From Sphingomonas sp. 1F27F7B (GTDB lineage Bacteria > Pseudomonadota > Alphaproteobacteria > Sphingomonadales > Sphingomonadaceae), in contig NZ_SCMK01000034.1 in the NCBI RefSeq assembly GCF_005503355.1, positions 1 to 41,965 on the forward strand: a stretch of 41,965 bases of DNA. The letters run 5' to 3'. Position 1 is the stretch's first letter. Every line of letters starts with the position of its first letter. The notes beneath the pieces were generated by a model. The model ran no database searches. It had not been told where the DNA came from and saw only the letters and a program-made list of their open reading frames with translations. Shown in pieces: positions 17,133-26,205 of the stretch. Position numbers and translations under genes: made by a program.

Positions 17133-19967
17133 TCAAGTCACCGTCGCGAGTTCGCGTTCGATGCGCACGGCGGTCATCTCGCCATTGCCGCGCACCCGTC
17201 GGAGAAACGAGGCGATCCATGGAGCCATAGTCGCGTGGTCCGGGCCCGGAAAGCCCCTCCCCGCGAGGGTAATGACGATCTCGAATTCTTCATCCTGATT
17301 GACCGTGCCGATCCCCATCGACAGGAACGCGCACAACCGAGTGATCCACTGCACGTGGTAGACTAAGACCCTGATGGGTGTCGGGACGGTCTCGTCATAC
17401 CCCTCGGCCAACGGCCACAGGATCTTATCGGCAAGGCTGTCGGCAGTAGATTCCAACAGGTCCGAGTTCCCCGTATGGATCGCGAGGCTGATCATCCCTC
17501 CGAGCTTCTTACAGGAGACGCGCAAGCTGTCGCGTATACGTTGCGGCTCGTTCAGGAGGTCCGCAATCCGCGCGACCACGTCCCGCAGGCCGGCTTCAAT
17601 TTCCAGCCGACTCGGAAGATCGACGAGCTCGTCGAGATGAGGGACTATCAATCCCGCTTCGCCGAGAGCGTTGCTGATGAATTCCACGGCATCCAATTCG
17701 ACGAAGCCAGATCCCGCAAGCCGATAAGCGTCCATCGCCGATCGCCATCTTCCACCGTCGGCCTCGCAGTTACCGATGTGATGATAGGTCGATGCGCGAT
17801 TTATCGGGTCGCTCTCCCGATCCCAGACCTCGATCGCTCGCCGATAATACGGAAGCGCCGCCTCTGGATCCCCGCCGAACTCGAGCGCTCGGCCAAGCTG
17901 GAACGCCGCAAACCCGATGTTGTAGTGATTTCCTCCGAGCGCGTCATACAGCTTTAGCGCCTCTCGCGCCAACGTGGCGGCGGCGCCAAAATCCCTTTGA
18001 TGCTCGGCCGCCGACGACTGCATCTGCCTCACCATGGCCAGTGCCTCGCCCTGCGCACCGCTTCCCAACCTCTCGGCCTCGTTCAAGGCGAACGTCGCCC
18101 ACTGCTCGTCGCCTGAACGCTCGGCGAGCACCTGCATCTGAAGGAGCAGATGGATCGCCTCCTTCCACTGGCCGGCCTCGGACATGTCGGACGCAGCCGC
18201 TCGCATGATCTCCTGCCCCAGTCGGAAGCGACCGGACGTGAAGAGCAGCATCATGGTCGAGTTCGCCAAGCTCGACACGATGTTGAGGAAGCCGGCGTCC
18301 TCGTCGATCCGGCTGCGGGCAAGATCGAACACGGCCATCGCGTTGGGCAGCTCGCGATCCATCAGCGACAGGCCCAACCTGGCAGCTCCCTCCTTCACGA
18401 AGTTGTACTGAAGCCTCGAGATCAGGAACGAGACTTGGAACGCGAAGTCACGCTCGCGCGACAGCCGCGCCTCCCCCGGCTCGTCATCCATCTCGTCGAG
18501 GACGAACGCGCGGATCGGAGACAGCATCGTCAGCACGACGGCGGCGGGATGATCGAGATCGAAGGCCGGATCGCGCATGAGGTCTATTAGGTTCCAGCCC
18601 CGCAGATCTGCCGCGACGACAAACGGATCCCCGATGCCGACCCGGTCGATCGGATGCATGCCGCTCCGGAACCCCGCCGGGCTCATCGCGACCATCCAGA
18701 GAAGCTTCCGCTCAATCGGGCCGAGATCCTCGAACGCCACCGCAAGCGACTTCTCCAGCGATGTGGTCGCGTCGTGCCGCCGCCGCCCTGGCATCAGGAC
18801 CGCCTTCGACCGAAGGTCGCCGAGGCGACGGAGGACGTCCCTACCGGAACCGAAGTGCCGCACGAGCGCGGAAAGGATCTTAAGCGTGAGCGGGTGCCCG
18901 TCGGCGAAGTCCAGGAGCGCCGACAGACTTTGTTCGTCGAGCGCCGCCTCGTCAGTCAGCCCCCTCCGCAGCACGGCCTCGGCGGCCGACCTGTCGACCG
19001 GACGGAGCCTAACATGCGCGTCTGGCACGAACGACGGCAAGGACATCTGGCTCGTTACGACGAGGATCGTGTCGGACGTGTCGGACACGAGCCGATCGAT
19101 GAGGTCGGCCACAAAGTCGCGCCCGTCCGGCAGGCGCTCGACGCCGTCCAGCACCAGGCACGCCCGTCCGTCGTCAAGCATGCGCGACAGCTGGTCCGCC
19201 GGTGCGAGCCCGACCTCCGCCACCCGCTGCCTGATCGCATCCTCCAGCGCCTCAGGGCTGCCGACCGCCTCGACCCCGACCCAGACCACCGGCCGCTGCT
19301 CCTCGATGCCGCGAAGCGCGGACAGGACCAGCTGGGTCTTGCCGATGCCGCCCGCGCCCTCGACCAGGACGCTTCCGCCCATGATCAGCGCGGACGCCAC
19401 CTCTCCGAGCTCGACGTCGCGGCCAACCAGGATCGCGGCGGCCGCCGGAGCGCCCGCGAACGGCCACCCGTTCGGCCGCACACCCGAGAGGCGCCGCTGG
19501 ACGGTCTGCACGCAGCGCTCCTTAAGCCGCTCGACCTCCGCACGGGGAATGGCACCCTCGTCGTAGGCGCGGTGGCAGTTGCGGCACAGTCGGATGAGGT
19601 TGTGATGGTGGTGTGAACGGACAGCCTCCCACGCCTCGATGTGCGCCTCCTCGAGCGGCGCGCCCGACACGCATCGGGCGCAGCCGCCGCCCGCTTCCAC
19701 CTTAAGATAGTCGCGCACAGCCCTCGGGATCGCCGGCCGGTCCGCGCCGGGCTCCGCCCAAGGCTCGCGCAGATAGGCGTCGAAGGCCTCGAGCTCGGAC
19801 TCGGCGAACAAGTTGCCGGGCGCGTCGGCCACCATCAGCAGCCTCCGACCATCGCGTCCCTTCGCGCCGTGCTTCACGTAGCTGAAAAGAAGCTCCGGCG
19901 TGATCCGCAACCGGCGCGCGGCGTCCAGAACCCCAAGTCGGCCATCAGTGATATCGGCGCTCGCCAT
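17133..19967 (-). CDS. HNH-STAND NTPase-TPR protein, putative antiviral effector
   Basis: The 944-residue multidomain protein begins with a small helical region. An HNH-type nuclease domain follows at about residues 95-137, with zinc-type cysteines in CARC and CRNC and the sequence EEAHIEAWEAVRSHHHHNL. A STAND P-loop NTPase has Walker A VEGAGGIGKTQ at 201-211 and Walker B CLVLDGVE near 270. A winged-helix and a long helical repeat (TPR-like) sensor half complete it, with repeats such as AALPYYRRAIEVWDRESDP. This is the plan of antiviral STAND proteins: the repeat half senses a phage component, the NTPase oligomerises and the nuclease fires. ATG 19967 gives a sensible start but lacks a strong ribosome site. 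It diverges from dndB. Confidence 0.8.
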   Translation of the reverse strand: MASADITDGRLGVLDAARRLRITPELLFSYVKHGAKGRDGRRLLMVADAPGNLFAESELEAFDAYLREPWAEPGADRPAIPRAVRDYLKVEAGGGCARCVSGAPLEEAHIEAWEAVRSHHHHNLIRLCRNCHRAYDEGAIPRAEVERLKERCVQTVQRRLSGVRPNGWPFAGAPAAAAILVGRDVELGEVASALIMGGSVLVEGAGGIGKTQLVLSALRGIEEQRPVVWVGVEAVGSPEALEDAIRQRVAEVGLAPADQLSRMLDDGRACLVLDGVERLPDGRDFVADLIDRLVSDTSDTILVVTSQMSLPSFVPDAHVRLRPVDRSAAEAVLRRGLTDEAALDEQSLSALLDFADGHPLTLKILSALVRHFGSGRDVLRRLGDLRSKAVLMPGRRRHDATTSLEKSLAVAFEDLGPIERKLLWMVAMSPAGFRSGMHPIDRVGIGDPFVVAADLRGWNLIDLMRDPAFDLDHPAAVVLTMLSPIRAFVLDEMDDEPGEARLSRERDFAFQVSFLISRLQYNFVKEGAARLGLSLMDRELPNAMAVFDLARSRIDEDAGFLNIVSSLANSTMMLLFTSGRFRLGQEIMRAAASDMSEAGQWKEAIHLLLQMQVLAERSGDEQWATFALNEAERLGSGAQGEALAMVRQMQSSAAEHQRDFGAAATLAREALKLYDALGGNHYNIGFAAFQLGRALEFGGDPEAALPYYRRAIEVWDRESDPINRASTYHHIGNCEADGGRWRSAMDAYRLAGSGFVELDAVEFISNALGEAGLIVPHLDELVDLPSRLEIEAGLRDVVARIADLLNEPQRIRDSLRVSCKKLGGMISLAIHTGNSDLLESTADSLADKILWPLAEGYDETVPTPIRVLVYHVQWITRLCAFLSMGIGTVNQDEEFEIVITLAGRGFPGPDHATMAPWIASFLRRVRGNGEMTAVRIERELATVT

Positions 19968-19969
19968 CT

Positions 19970-20025
19970 GCGAAGCGTAACCGCGACCGAAGTCCGCGAC
20001 CAGACGCCGGAAAGGCACGCTTCGC
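19970..20025. promoter_or_regulatory. Inverted repeat in the dndB / STAND divergent promoter region
   Basis: GCGAAGCGT at 19970-19978 is the exact reverse complement of ACGCTTCGC at 20017-20025. The repeat spans the 129-bp region between the divergent STAND and dndB starts. DndB proteins are known to repress dnd transcription in Streptomyces, so an operator for DndB or another regulator is inferred. Confidence 0.45.
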
Positions 20026-20096
20026 GGAAGTGGTGTAAAAGCGAATTGATCGGACGGCGTGATGAGTGAAACTTCAGCCGACCGAGAGGAAAGAAG

Positions 20097-21107
20097 ATGA
20101 CCGAGAACGTGATGCGGTTCTCCGCAATCAGGGGCATACAGGCGGGCCGGACCTTCTACGTCGTCATGGTGCCGATGAAGTCCGTCAGCCGGCTGTTCCG
20201 CTTCGACGATCCCGAGCTTCCCGCTGACCTCAAGGCCCAACGCATGCTGAACCACTCGCGCGTGCCAGCAATCGCCCGATACATCGTCGACAATCCGGAG
20301 GATTACGTGCTCTCCGCCCTTTCGGCTACGATGGACGGTGAGTTCGAGTTCTCCCCAGTCGGCGGGTCGCGCTCCGTAGGAGAGCTCTCCATCGAGCTCG
20401 GCGCCTCGCTAGTCATCAACGACGGCCAGCACCGCCGCGCCGCGATCGAAGCCGCCATCCGCGAACGACCCTTCCTTGGCGACGAGACGATCGCCGTGGT
20501 CGTCTATCCGGACCGTGGTCTGCGACGTTCCCAGCAGATGTTCGTCGATCTCAACCAGCATGCGGTCAAACCGGCCCGGTCGCTGCGCCTGCTATACGAT
20601 GGCCGGGACCCGGAAGTGATCGCCACCCGGTCGATCATCGAAAGCATCGACGCCTTCCGCAAGCTGACCGACTTCGAGCGGTCGAGCCTTCCCAACCGCT
20701 CCCGGCGACTGTTCTCTCTGAGCGGCATCCATCGGGCGAACGCGGTGCTCGCCGCGAATGGCGTCGGCGGCGACCTCCGGCTCCCCTTCTGGCGCGCGGT
20801 CGTCGCGAACATGCCGGACTGGCTAGCCTGCGCGTCAGGCGGGCTCGCCGCCGCCGACCTGCGGCGCGACATGATCCACGCGCACGGCGTCGCCTGGGAG
20901 GCGATCGCGCTGGCGGGCGCAAAATTGATCGAGGAGCAACCTTCCGATTGGCCCGAGGGCCTTGCGGCGCTAAGGTGCGTCGACTGGTCGAGATCGAGCG
21001 TGCAGGTCTGGGAGGGGGCTGCGCTGGTGGGCGGCATTATAAACAGATCCCGGGCGAGCGTGCATTCGACTGCGCTGATCATACATCGTGCCCTGACGGA
21101 AGCCTGA
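20097..21107 (+). CDS. dndB: DNA phosphorothioation protein DndB (DGQHR-domain regulator)
   Basis: DndB regulates phosphorothioate modification and is a transcriptional repressor of dnd genes in characterised systems. The 336-residue protein has the family hallmark NDGQHRRAAIEAA (about residues 104-116), followed by MFVDLNQHAVKP, both typical of the ParB-like DGQHR fold. The N-terminus contains HSRVPAIARYIVDNPEDYVL. The start has GAGAGGAAAGAAG immediately upstream. It opens the plus-strand dnd operon; the next gene begins 17 bp after its stop. It diverges from the HNH-STAND gene across a 129-bp region with a 9-bp inverted repeat. Confidence 0.9.
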   Translation: MTENVMRFSAIRGIQAGRTFYVVMVPMKSVSRLFRFDDPELPADLKAQRMLNHSRVPAIARYIVDNPEDYVLSALSATMDGEFEFSPVGGSRSVGELSIELGASLVINDGQHRRAAIEAAIRERPFLGDETIAVVVYPDRGLRRSQQMFVDLNQHAVKPARSLRLLYDGRDPEVIATRSIIESIDAFRKLTDFERSSLPNRSRRLFSLSGIHRANAVLAANGVGGDLRLPFWRAVVANMPDWLACASGGLAAADLRRDMIHAHGVAWEAIALAGAKLIEEQPSDWPEGLAALRCVDWSRSSVQVWEGAALVGGIINRSRASVHSTALIIHRALTEA

Positions 21108-21124
21108 GCATGTTCGGAGGCGTA

Positions 21125-22573
21125 ATGAGTGGTTCAATGATCGACGGCGACAGGATCGCCCGCCTCTCCGACGAAATCCGGGAAATCTACCAATCCGACT
21201 CACGGCCGTGGGTGGTCGGATACAGCGGCGGGAAGGATTCGACCTGCACGCTCCAGTTGGTCTGGAACGCCCTTGCAGAGCTTCCCCCGCACAAGCGGAC
21301 CAAGCCGGTCTACGTGATCACCTCCGACACGCTCGTCGAGACGCCGGTGGTATCGCGATACATCGACACCTCGCTAGCCCAGATGCAGCAGGCGGCCGAC
21401 GCGACCGGCATGCCGATCCAGACCTTCAAGGTCACGCCCGACGTCGACAAGAGCTTCTGGGTGAACATGATCGGCCGGGGATACCCGGCCCCGTCGCGCC
21501 GCTTCCGCTGGTGCACCGAGCGCCTGAAGATCGAACCGGCCAACGACTTCATCCGCGACCGCGTCGCCGAGTTCGGCGAGGTCGTCATGGTGCTCGGCGT
21601 CCGCAAGGCCGAGTCCGCGACGCGCGCGCAGGTTATGTCGCTGCACAAGATCAAGGGCTCCGTGCTCTCGCGACACTCGTCTCTCCTCAACGCCTTCGTC
21701 TACGGGCCCATCGAGGCGTTCAGCACCGACGACGTCTGGACCTACCTCCTCCAGTTCAAGAACCCCTGGGGAAGCGACAACCGCGACCTCGTCGCGATGT
21801 ATCGCAATGCCCAGGCCGGCGAATGCCCGCTCGTCGTCGACAAGACGACGCCGTCTTGCGGCAACAGCCGCTTCGGCTGCTGGGTCTGCACCGTCGTCGA
21901 GCGCGACCGCTCGATGGAGGCGATGATCGACTCCGGCGAGGAGTGGCTGACCCCGCTTCTCGAATACCGCGACATGCTCGCGGAGACGCAGGATCCCTCC
22001 CGCAAGGAGGAGTTCCGGGACTTCCGCCGCAAGTCGGGCAAGGTCGCCTTCATCGGCGACAGCGACCGGCCCATGCCCGGTCCCTACACGCTCGACTTCT
22101 GCCGCACGCTGCTCCGCAAGCTCCTTGAGACGCAGGTCGCGATGGCCGCCGAGGCGCCTCCGGGCGAGACCGACACCCTCATCCACGAGGCGGAGCTCCA
22201 CGAGATCCGCCGGATCTGGCGCACCGAGCGTGGCGACTGGCCTGACAGCGTGCCGCGCATCGTGCGCGAAACCCTGAAGCGCGATCTGGACTGGGTGGCC
22301 GACGATGCCGTCGCGTTCACCGCCGAGGACGGCCAGCTGCTCGATGATCTCTGCCGCGAGCAGGGCGTGCCGACCGAACTCGTCATGCGGCTGCTCGACA
22401 TCGAGCGCTCCTCCCACGGCCTTAAGCGCCGCCACGCCGTCCACACACGGATTGAGGAGACGTTCAAGCTCGAATGGCGCGACCGCGAGGCCGTCGTCGC
22501 GGAACGGAGGGCGCGCATGGGAGACCGGGTCAGCGTCGCCGTGATCGACGACGACGACGAGGACGTCGAATGA
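21125..22573 (+). CDS. dndC: DNA phosphorothioation protein DndC (PAPS-reductase-like ATP pyrophosphatase)
   Basis: DndC is the ATP-pyrophosphatase of the sulfur-transfer complex that activates the DNA backbone for sulfur insertion. The 482-residue protein has the PP-loop SGGKDST (about residues 34-40). Iron-sulfur-type cysteines follow later in GECPLVV and in CGNSRFGCWVC, and RFRWCTERLKI lies between. ATG 21125 is preferred since GGAGG sits 5 bp upstream; ATG 21110 would be an alternative. The C-terminal 130 residues are acidic and helical, ending in DDDDEDVE. It lies in the dndB-C-D-E-A operon. Confidence 0.94.
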   Translation: MSGSMIDGDRIARLSDEIREIYQSDSRPWVVGYSGGKDSTCTLQLVWNALAELPPHKRTKPVYVITSDTLVETPVVSRYIDTSLAQMQQAADATGMPIQTFKVTPDVDKSFWVNMIGRGYPAPSRRFRWCTERLKIEPANDFIRDRVAEFGEVVMVLGVRKAESATRAQVMSLHKIKGSVLSRHSSLLNAFVYGPIEAFSTDDVWTYLLQFKNPWGSDNRDLVAMYRNAQAGECPLVVDKTTPSCGNSRFGCWVCTVVERDRSMEAMIDSGEEWLTPLLEYRDMLAETQDPSRKEEFRDFRRKSGKVAFIGDSDRPMPGPYTLDFCRTLLRKLLETQVAMAAEAPPGETDTLIHEAELHEIRRIWRTERGDWPDSVPRIVRETLKRDLDWVADDAVAFTAEDGQLLDDLCREQGVPTELVMRLLDIERSSHGLKRRHAVHTRIEETFKLEWRDREAVVAERRARMGDRVSVAVIDDDDEDVE

Positions 22574-22607
22574 ACCCAGCCGCCGAACACGCAAGAAACA
22601 GCAAGAC

Positions 22608-24599
22608 ATGATCCTCCGCTCGATCCTCCTCCAGGACTTCGGCCTATACGCCGGCCGACAGCTCATCGACCTCGTCCCCCGCAGCGACGCCGGGGGGCCG
22701 CGCCCCGTCGTGCTCGTCGGCGGCAAGAACGGCGCGGGCAAGACCACGCTCCTCGAAGCCGTCCGCCTTGCACTCTACGGGCGGCGCGCCCTCGGGCACC
22801 GCGTCGGCCAGTCCGACTACGAGAACTACCTGCGGCGACGCATCCACGCCTCGCGCGATGGCGAGCGGGCCGACTCCTCATCCGTAGGACTCGAGTTCGA
22901 CTACGCGGAGGCCGGCGAGATCCACCGCTACAAGATCACACGCTCGTGGACTGCCAAGGGGGTGAAGCTCAACGAGGACCTCCTGCTCGAGAAGGACGGC
23001 AAGACCGTCACCTCGGTCCCTCGCGACGAGTGGCAATACTTCCTCCACGACCTCATTCCGCCCGGCGTCTCGCAGCTGTTCTTCTTCGACGGCGAGAAGA
23101 TCAGCGAAATCGCCGAGGGCGAGCATGACGACGGCCTGGCCGACGCGATGCGCGGCCTCCTCGGCATCGACGTCATCGCGCGTCTGCGCACCGACCTCGG
23201 CCTCTATCTCGCCCGCCAGAACCGCGCGGAGGACAGCGAGAGCGCGACGAGGCTGGACCAACTTCTCGCGCGCAAGGCCGAACTGGACTCGAAGATCGCC
23301 GAGGCGGTCGAGGACACGGCCGAGCTCCGCTCGCAGCGCGACGCTCAAAGTGCCAACGCCGAGCGCGTCCGCCGGCGTTTCGTTGCCGAAGGCGGAGACG
23401 CCGCCAACCAGCGCGCTTCGCTCGAGGCGAGCCGCGACGAGACGCGACGGCAGATCGTGCGGCGCGAGGTCGAGCTGCGGGAGCTTGCAAACGGCCTGCT
23501 CCCCCTCGCCTACGCTACGAAGCTGCTTTCGCGCGTCGAACGGCACCTGGCGGACGAGGACGCCCGAAGCCGCGTGAATTCGGACACCGCTTCGGCTCTG
23601 CTCGCCGAACTGCGCACCTGGCAGGCGAGCGTCGGAACGGCTACCTGGACCGAAGGGCACTGGACCGACCTTGAACGCTTCGCCGCCTCTCAGGGGGAAG
23701 TCCCCGTCGGAGGGCCGCTGTCCGACGCGGCCGAGCGCGACGCGCTCCGACGCCGCATCGCCCAGGTCCGCGCCTCGACGTCCAGCCACTCTGCGCTTCT
23801 CGCGCACGAGCTGGCCGAGCTCACCGGGCAGCTAAACGAGGCCGAGGCATCCCTCGTCCGTGCCGACGGCCACGCCGCCGGCGTACTGCTGGACGAGATG
23901 GCCGTGTCGGAGCAGCGCGTCGGAGCGACCGAAGCCACGCTGAAGGCTCGCGAGGAGGAGCTTCGCGGTCTAGAATACCAGCGCGCGACCCTGCTGCGCG
24001 AACAGGAGCGGCTGCTCGAATCCCAGACGGCCGTCGGAATGGCGATGGAGCGCGCGAAGCTCGCGGCCATGACGAGCCAGACCCTCGCGCGATACGAGCA
24101 GCGGCTACTCGAACTGAAGGTCGAGCAGCTGCGGCGGGAGTTCACAGTCCTCTTCAACCACCTCGCGCGCAAGGGGGACCTGGTGGCGGACGTCGCCATC
24201 GATCCCGACACCTTCGCCAGCAAGCTGATTGACGCGTCCGGACGCGAAATCCCGAAGGTCGGGCTGTCCGCCGGCGAGAAGCAGGTCTACGCGATCGCCA
24301 TGCTCTGGGCGCTCGCGCGCACCAGCGGGCGCCCGCTGCCGATGATCATCGACACGCCGCTAGCCCGCCTCGACTCCGAGCACCGGGCGACGATCGTCGA
24401 GCGCTACTTCCCGTCGGCGAGCCATCAGGTCATCGTGCTCTCGACAGACACCGAGGTCGACGGTCCGCTGCTCGCCAGGCTCGACGGAAGCGTCAGCCAC
24501 TCATACCGCCTCGAATACGACGGCGTGGCGGGCCGCACCGTTGCGACGCGCGGATACTTCGACGATCAGGAGGGCGACGTTGCACTTCTCCAAGGTTAG
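22608..24599 (+). CDS. dndD: DNA phosphorothioation protein DndD (SMC-like ATPase)
   Basis: DndD is an ABC/SMC-type ATPase thought to open or process DNA during sulfur insertion. The 663-residue protein has Walker A GGKNGAGKTT (residues 38-47) and FFFDGEKISEIAEG. A long coiled coil follows (about 200-500), then signature GLSAGEKQVYAIAMLWALAR and Walker B PMIIDTPLARLDSEHR. ATG 22608 begins 34 bp after the dndC stop with a weak ribosome site. Its last 20 bp overlap dndE. It is distinct from the second SMC-like ATPase at 29377-31386, which belongs to the opposing operon. Confidence 0.94.
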   Translation: MILRSILLQDFGLYAGRQLIDLVPRSDAGGPRPVVLVGGKNGAGKTTLLEAVRLALYGRRALGHRVGQSDYENYLRRRIHASRDGERADSSSVGLEFDYAEAGEIHRYKITRSWTAKGVKLNEDLLLEKDGKTVTSVPRDEWQYFLHDLIPPGVSQLFFFDGEKISEIAEGEHDDGLADAMRGLLGIDVIARLRTDLGLYLARQNRAEDSESATRLDQLLARKAELDSKIAEAVEDTAELRSQRDAQSANAERVRRRFVAEGGDAANQRASLEASRDETRRQIVRREVELRELANGLLPLAYATKLLSRVERHLADEDARSRVNSDTASALLAELRTWQASVGTATWTEGHWTDLERFAASQGEVPVGGPLSDAAERDALRRRIAQVRASTSSHSALLAHELAELTGQLNEAEASLVRADGHAAGVLLDEMAVSEQRVGATEATLKAREEELRGLEYQRATLLREQERLLESQTAVGMAMERAKLAAMTSQTLARYEQRLLELKVEQLRREFTVLFNHLARKGDLVADVAIDPDTFASKLIDASGREIPKVGLSAGEKQVYAIAMLWALARTSGRPLPMIIDTPLARLDSEHRATIVERYFPSASHQVIVLSTDTEVDGPLLARLDGSVSHSYRLEYDGVAGRTVATRGYFDDQEGDVALLQG

Positions 24600-24963
24600 C
24601 ATCTCCCTCGACGCGACCAGCAAGCTGCGGTCGCTGCGGCAGAGGACCGGCCTCACGCCGAACCTGCTCTGCCGCTTCGGCCTCATGCTCTCGCTGGAAG
24701 AGGGCCCGGTCGGCACCGTCAGGGCTCCGGACCAAGAGGGTCAGGAGTTCAACGCTTACACGCTGACGGGCGAGCTGAACGGCGTGTTCGCGTCGCTGAT
24801 ACGGTTCGTCGAGTGCGAGGACGAGGAGGGTGCATCGCTCGATGACGCCGAAGTGCTCGCGCGCATGCAGGCCCACATCCACCGGGGCGTCGGCACGCTG
24901 GCGGTTCGCGCCAAGTCACCGGTCGACATCGCTCGGCTGGGAATGAACGCTCTCGCCGCATGA
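24580..24963 (+). CDS. dndE: DNA phosphorothioation protein DndE
   Basis: DndE is a small protein of the Dnd modification complex that binds nicked DNA and is needed for phosphorothioation in classical systems. The 127-residue protein begins HFSKVSISLDATSKLRSLRQ, has the core RTGLTPNLLCRFGLMLSLEEG and GQEFNAYTLTGELN, and ends with GVGTLAVRAKSPVDIARL. The start is TTG 24580: AGGAGGG lies 6 bp upstream, inside the end of dndD. Its stop overlaps the dndA ATG (ATGA), indicating coupling. Confidence 0.9.
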   Translation: MHFSKVSISLDATSKLRSLRQRTGLTPNLLCRFGLMLSLEEGPVGTVRAPDQEGQEFNAYTLTGELNGVFASLIRFVECEDEEGASLDDAEVLARMQAHIHRGVGTLAVRAKSPVDIARLGMNALAA

Positions 24964-26120
24964 CCGACCGGCCCATCTATCTCGACCACAACGCGACCAC
25001 GCCGGTCGACAAGCGCGTGCTCGACGCGATGCTGCCCTACTTCACGCAGGAGTTCGGCAACGCGTCCAGCGTCGAGCACCGGCACGGCAACGCGGCAGCC
25101 GAAGCCGTCCGGCTGGCGCGCGCGCAGGTCGCCGACGCGATCGGCGCCCGCGAGAACGAGATCATCTTCACCGGCAGCGCCACCGAAGCGTCGAACATGG
25201 CGATCCTCGGCCTCGCGAAGGCGGAGCCTGAGAAGCGTCACGCGATCACGAGCGTCATCGAGCACCCTGCCGTGCTCGAGCCATTCCGCGAGCTTGAGCG
25301 GCTTGGCTGGTCGATCACGTATCTGGATGTCGACGAGAGCGGCCAGGTCTCCCTGGACGGCCTGCGCGCCTCGCTCCGCGCCGACACGGCGCTCGTCTCC
25401 GTCATGGCAGGCAACAACGAGGTGGGGACCCTTCAGCCGTTCCGAGAGATCGGCCGAATCGCCCAGGACGCGGGTGCACTGTTCCACACCGACCTGGCGC
25501 AGGTCATGACGACGCAGCGGATCGACGTCGCCAAGGACAACGTCCACCTCGCGAGCCTGTCGGCGCACAAGGCCTACGGCCCCAAGGGGATCGGAGCCCT
25601 CTACGTCCGGTCGCGCGGCCCACGCGCGCGGATAGCGCCGCTCGTCTTCGGCGGCGGCCAGGAGCGCGGACTGCGCTCCGGAACGCTCAACGTTCCGCTC
25701 ATCGTCGGAATGGGCGAGGCACTGGCGATCGCGGCCCGGGAAGCGCCCAAGCACGCAGAGCGCCTGGCCAACCTGTCCAGGATCTTCCTCGAACGGCTGA
25801 CGAGGGGCGTCGCCGGCGTCCGTCTCAACGGTCATCCGACCGAGCGGCTGCCCGGAAACGTCTCGCTCTCAATCGACGGGGTCGATCCCTATGCGTTGAT
25901 GCGCATGATCTCGAACGTCGTGAGCTTCTCCGCATCCAGCGCCTGCTCGACGAACTCGGTCGAGACGAGCCACGTCCTTCTGGCCATGTTCGGCGAGAGC
26001 GAGAGGGCCGCCTCGGCGTTCCGCATCGCCGCCGGGCGCATGACCACCGAGGAAGAGATGCTTTTCGCGGCGGACACGATCGTCGAAGCCTGCAATCGCC
26101 TCTCCCGGCTCGTCGCCTGA
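24960..26120 (+). CDS. dndA: Cysteine desulfurase DndA
   Basis: This pyridoxal-phosphate enzyme of the NifS/IscS type takes sulfur from L-cysteine and supplies it to DndC. The 386-residue protein has the N-terminal YLDHNATTPVD and the PLP lysine in LSAHKAYGPKG (Lys204). The catalytic cysteine loop is SFSASSACSTNSVETSHVL (Cys329), close to where characterised DndA carries its active Cys. ATG 24960 overlaps dndE. Placing dndA at the end of the operon after dndE is a known variant of the dnd gene order and makes this modification set complete. Confidence 0.93.
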   Translation: MTDRPIYLDHNATTPVDKRVLDAMLPYFTQEFGNASSVEHRHGNAAAEAVRLARAQVADAIGARENEIIFTGSATEASNMAILGLAKAEPEKRHAITSVIEHPAVLEPFRELERLGWSITYLDVDESGQVSLDGLRASLRADTALVSVMAGNNEVGTLQPFREIGRIAQDAGALFHTDLAQVMTTQRIDVAKDNVHLASLSAHKAYGPKGIGALYVRSRGPRARIAPLVFGGGQERGLRSGTLNVPLIVGMGEALAIAAREAPKHAERLANLSRIFLERLTRGVAGVRLNGHPTERLPGNVSLSIDGVDPYALMRMISNVVSFSASSACSTNSVETSHVLLAMFGESERAASAFRIAAGRMTTEEEMLFAADTIVEACNRLSRLVA

Positions 26121-26126
26121 GCCGCG

Positions 26127-26147
26127 AACCCCCTCCGCTGGAGGGTT
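26127..26147 (+). terminator. Weak hairpin after dndA
   Basis: AACCC-CTCC and GGAGGGTT form a short hairpin 6 bp after the dndA stop, but no T-run follows. It could attenuate rather than stop transcription into the cytochrome gene. Confidence 0.3.
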
Positions 26148-26205
26148 GAAGCGGAAAACGCCCGCTCGATCGTCTTTCATGTGGGATACGGAGAGGAGCG
26201 TCATC

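Noticed and set aside
20948..21124. Upstream extension of the dndC open frame
   Set aside because: It overlaps dndB in another frame and precedes the good GGAGG site of ATG 21125.
21374..22747. 457-codon minus-strand open frame
   Set aside because: Antisense to dndC, whose motifs are clear; no recognisable family in the shadow.
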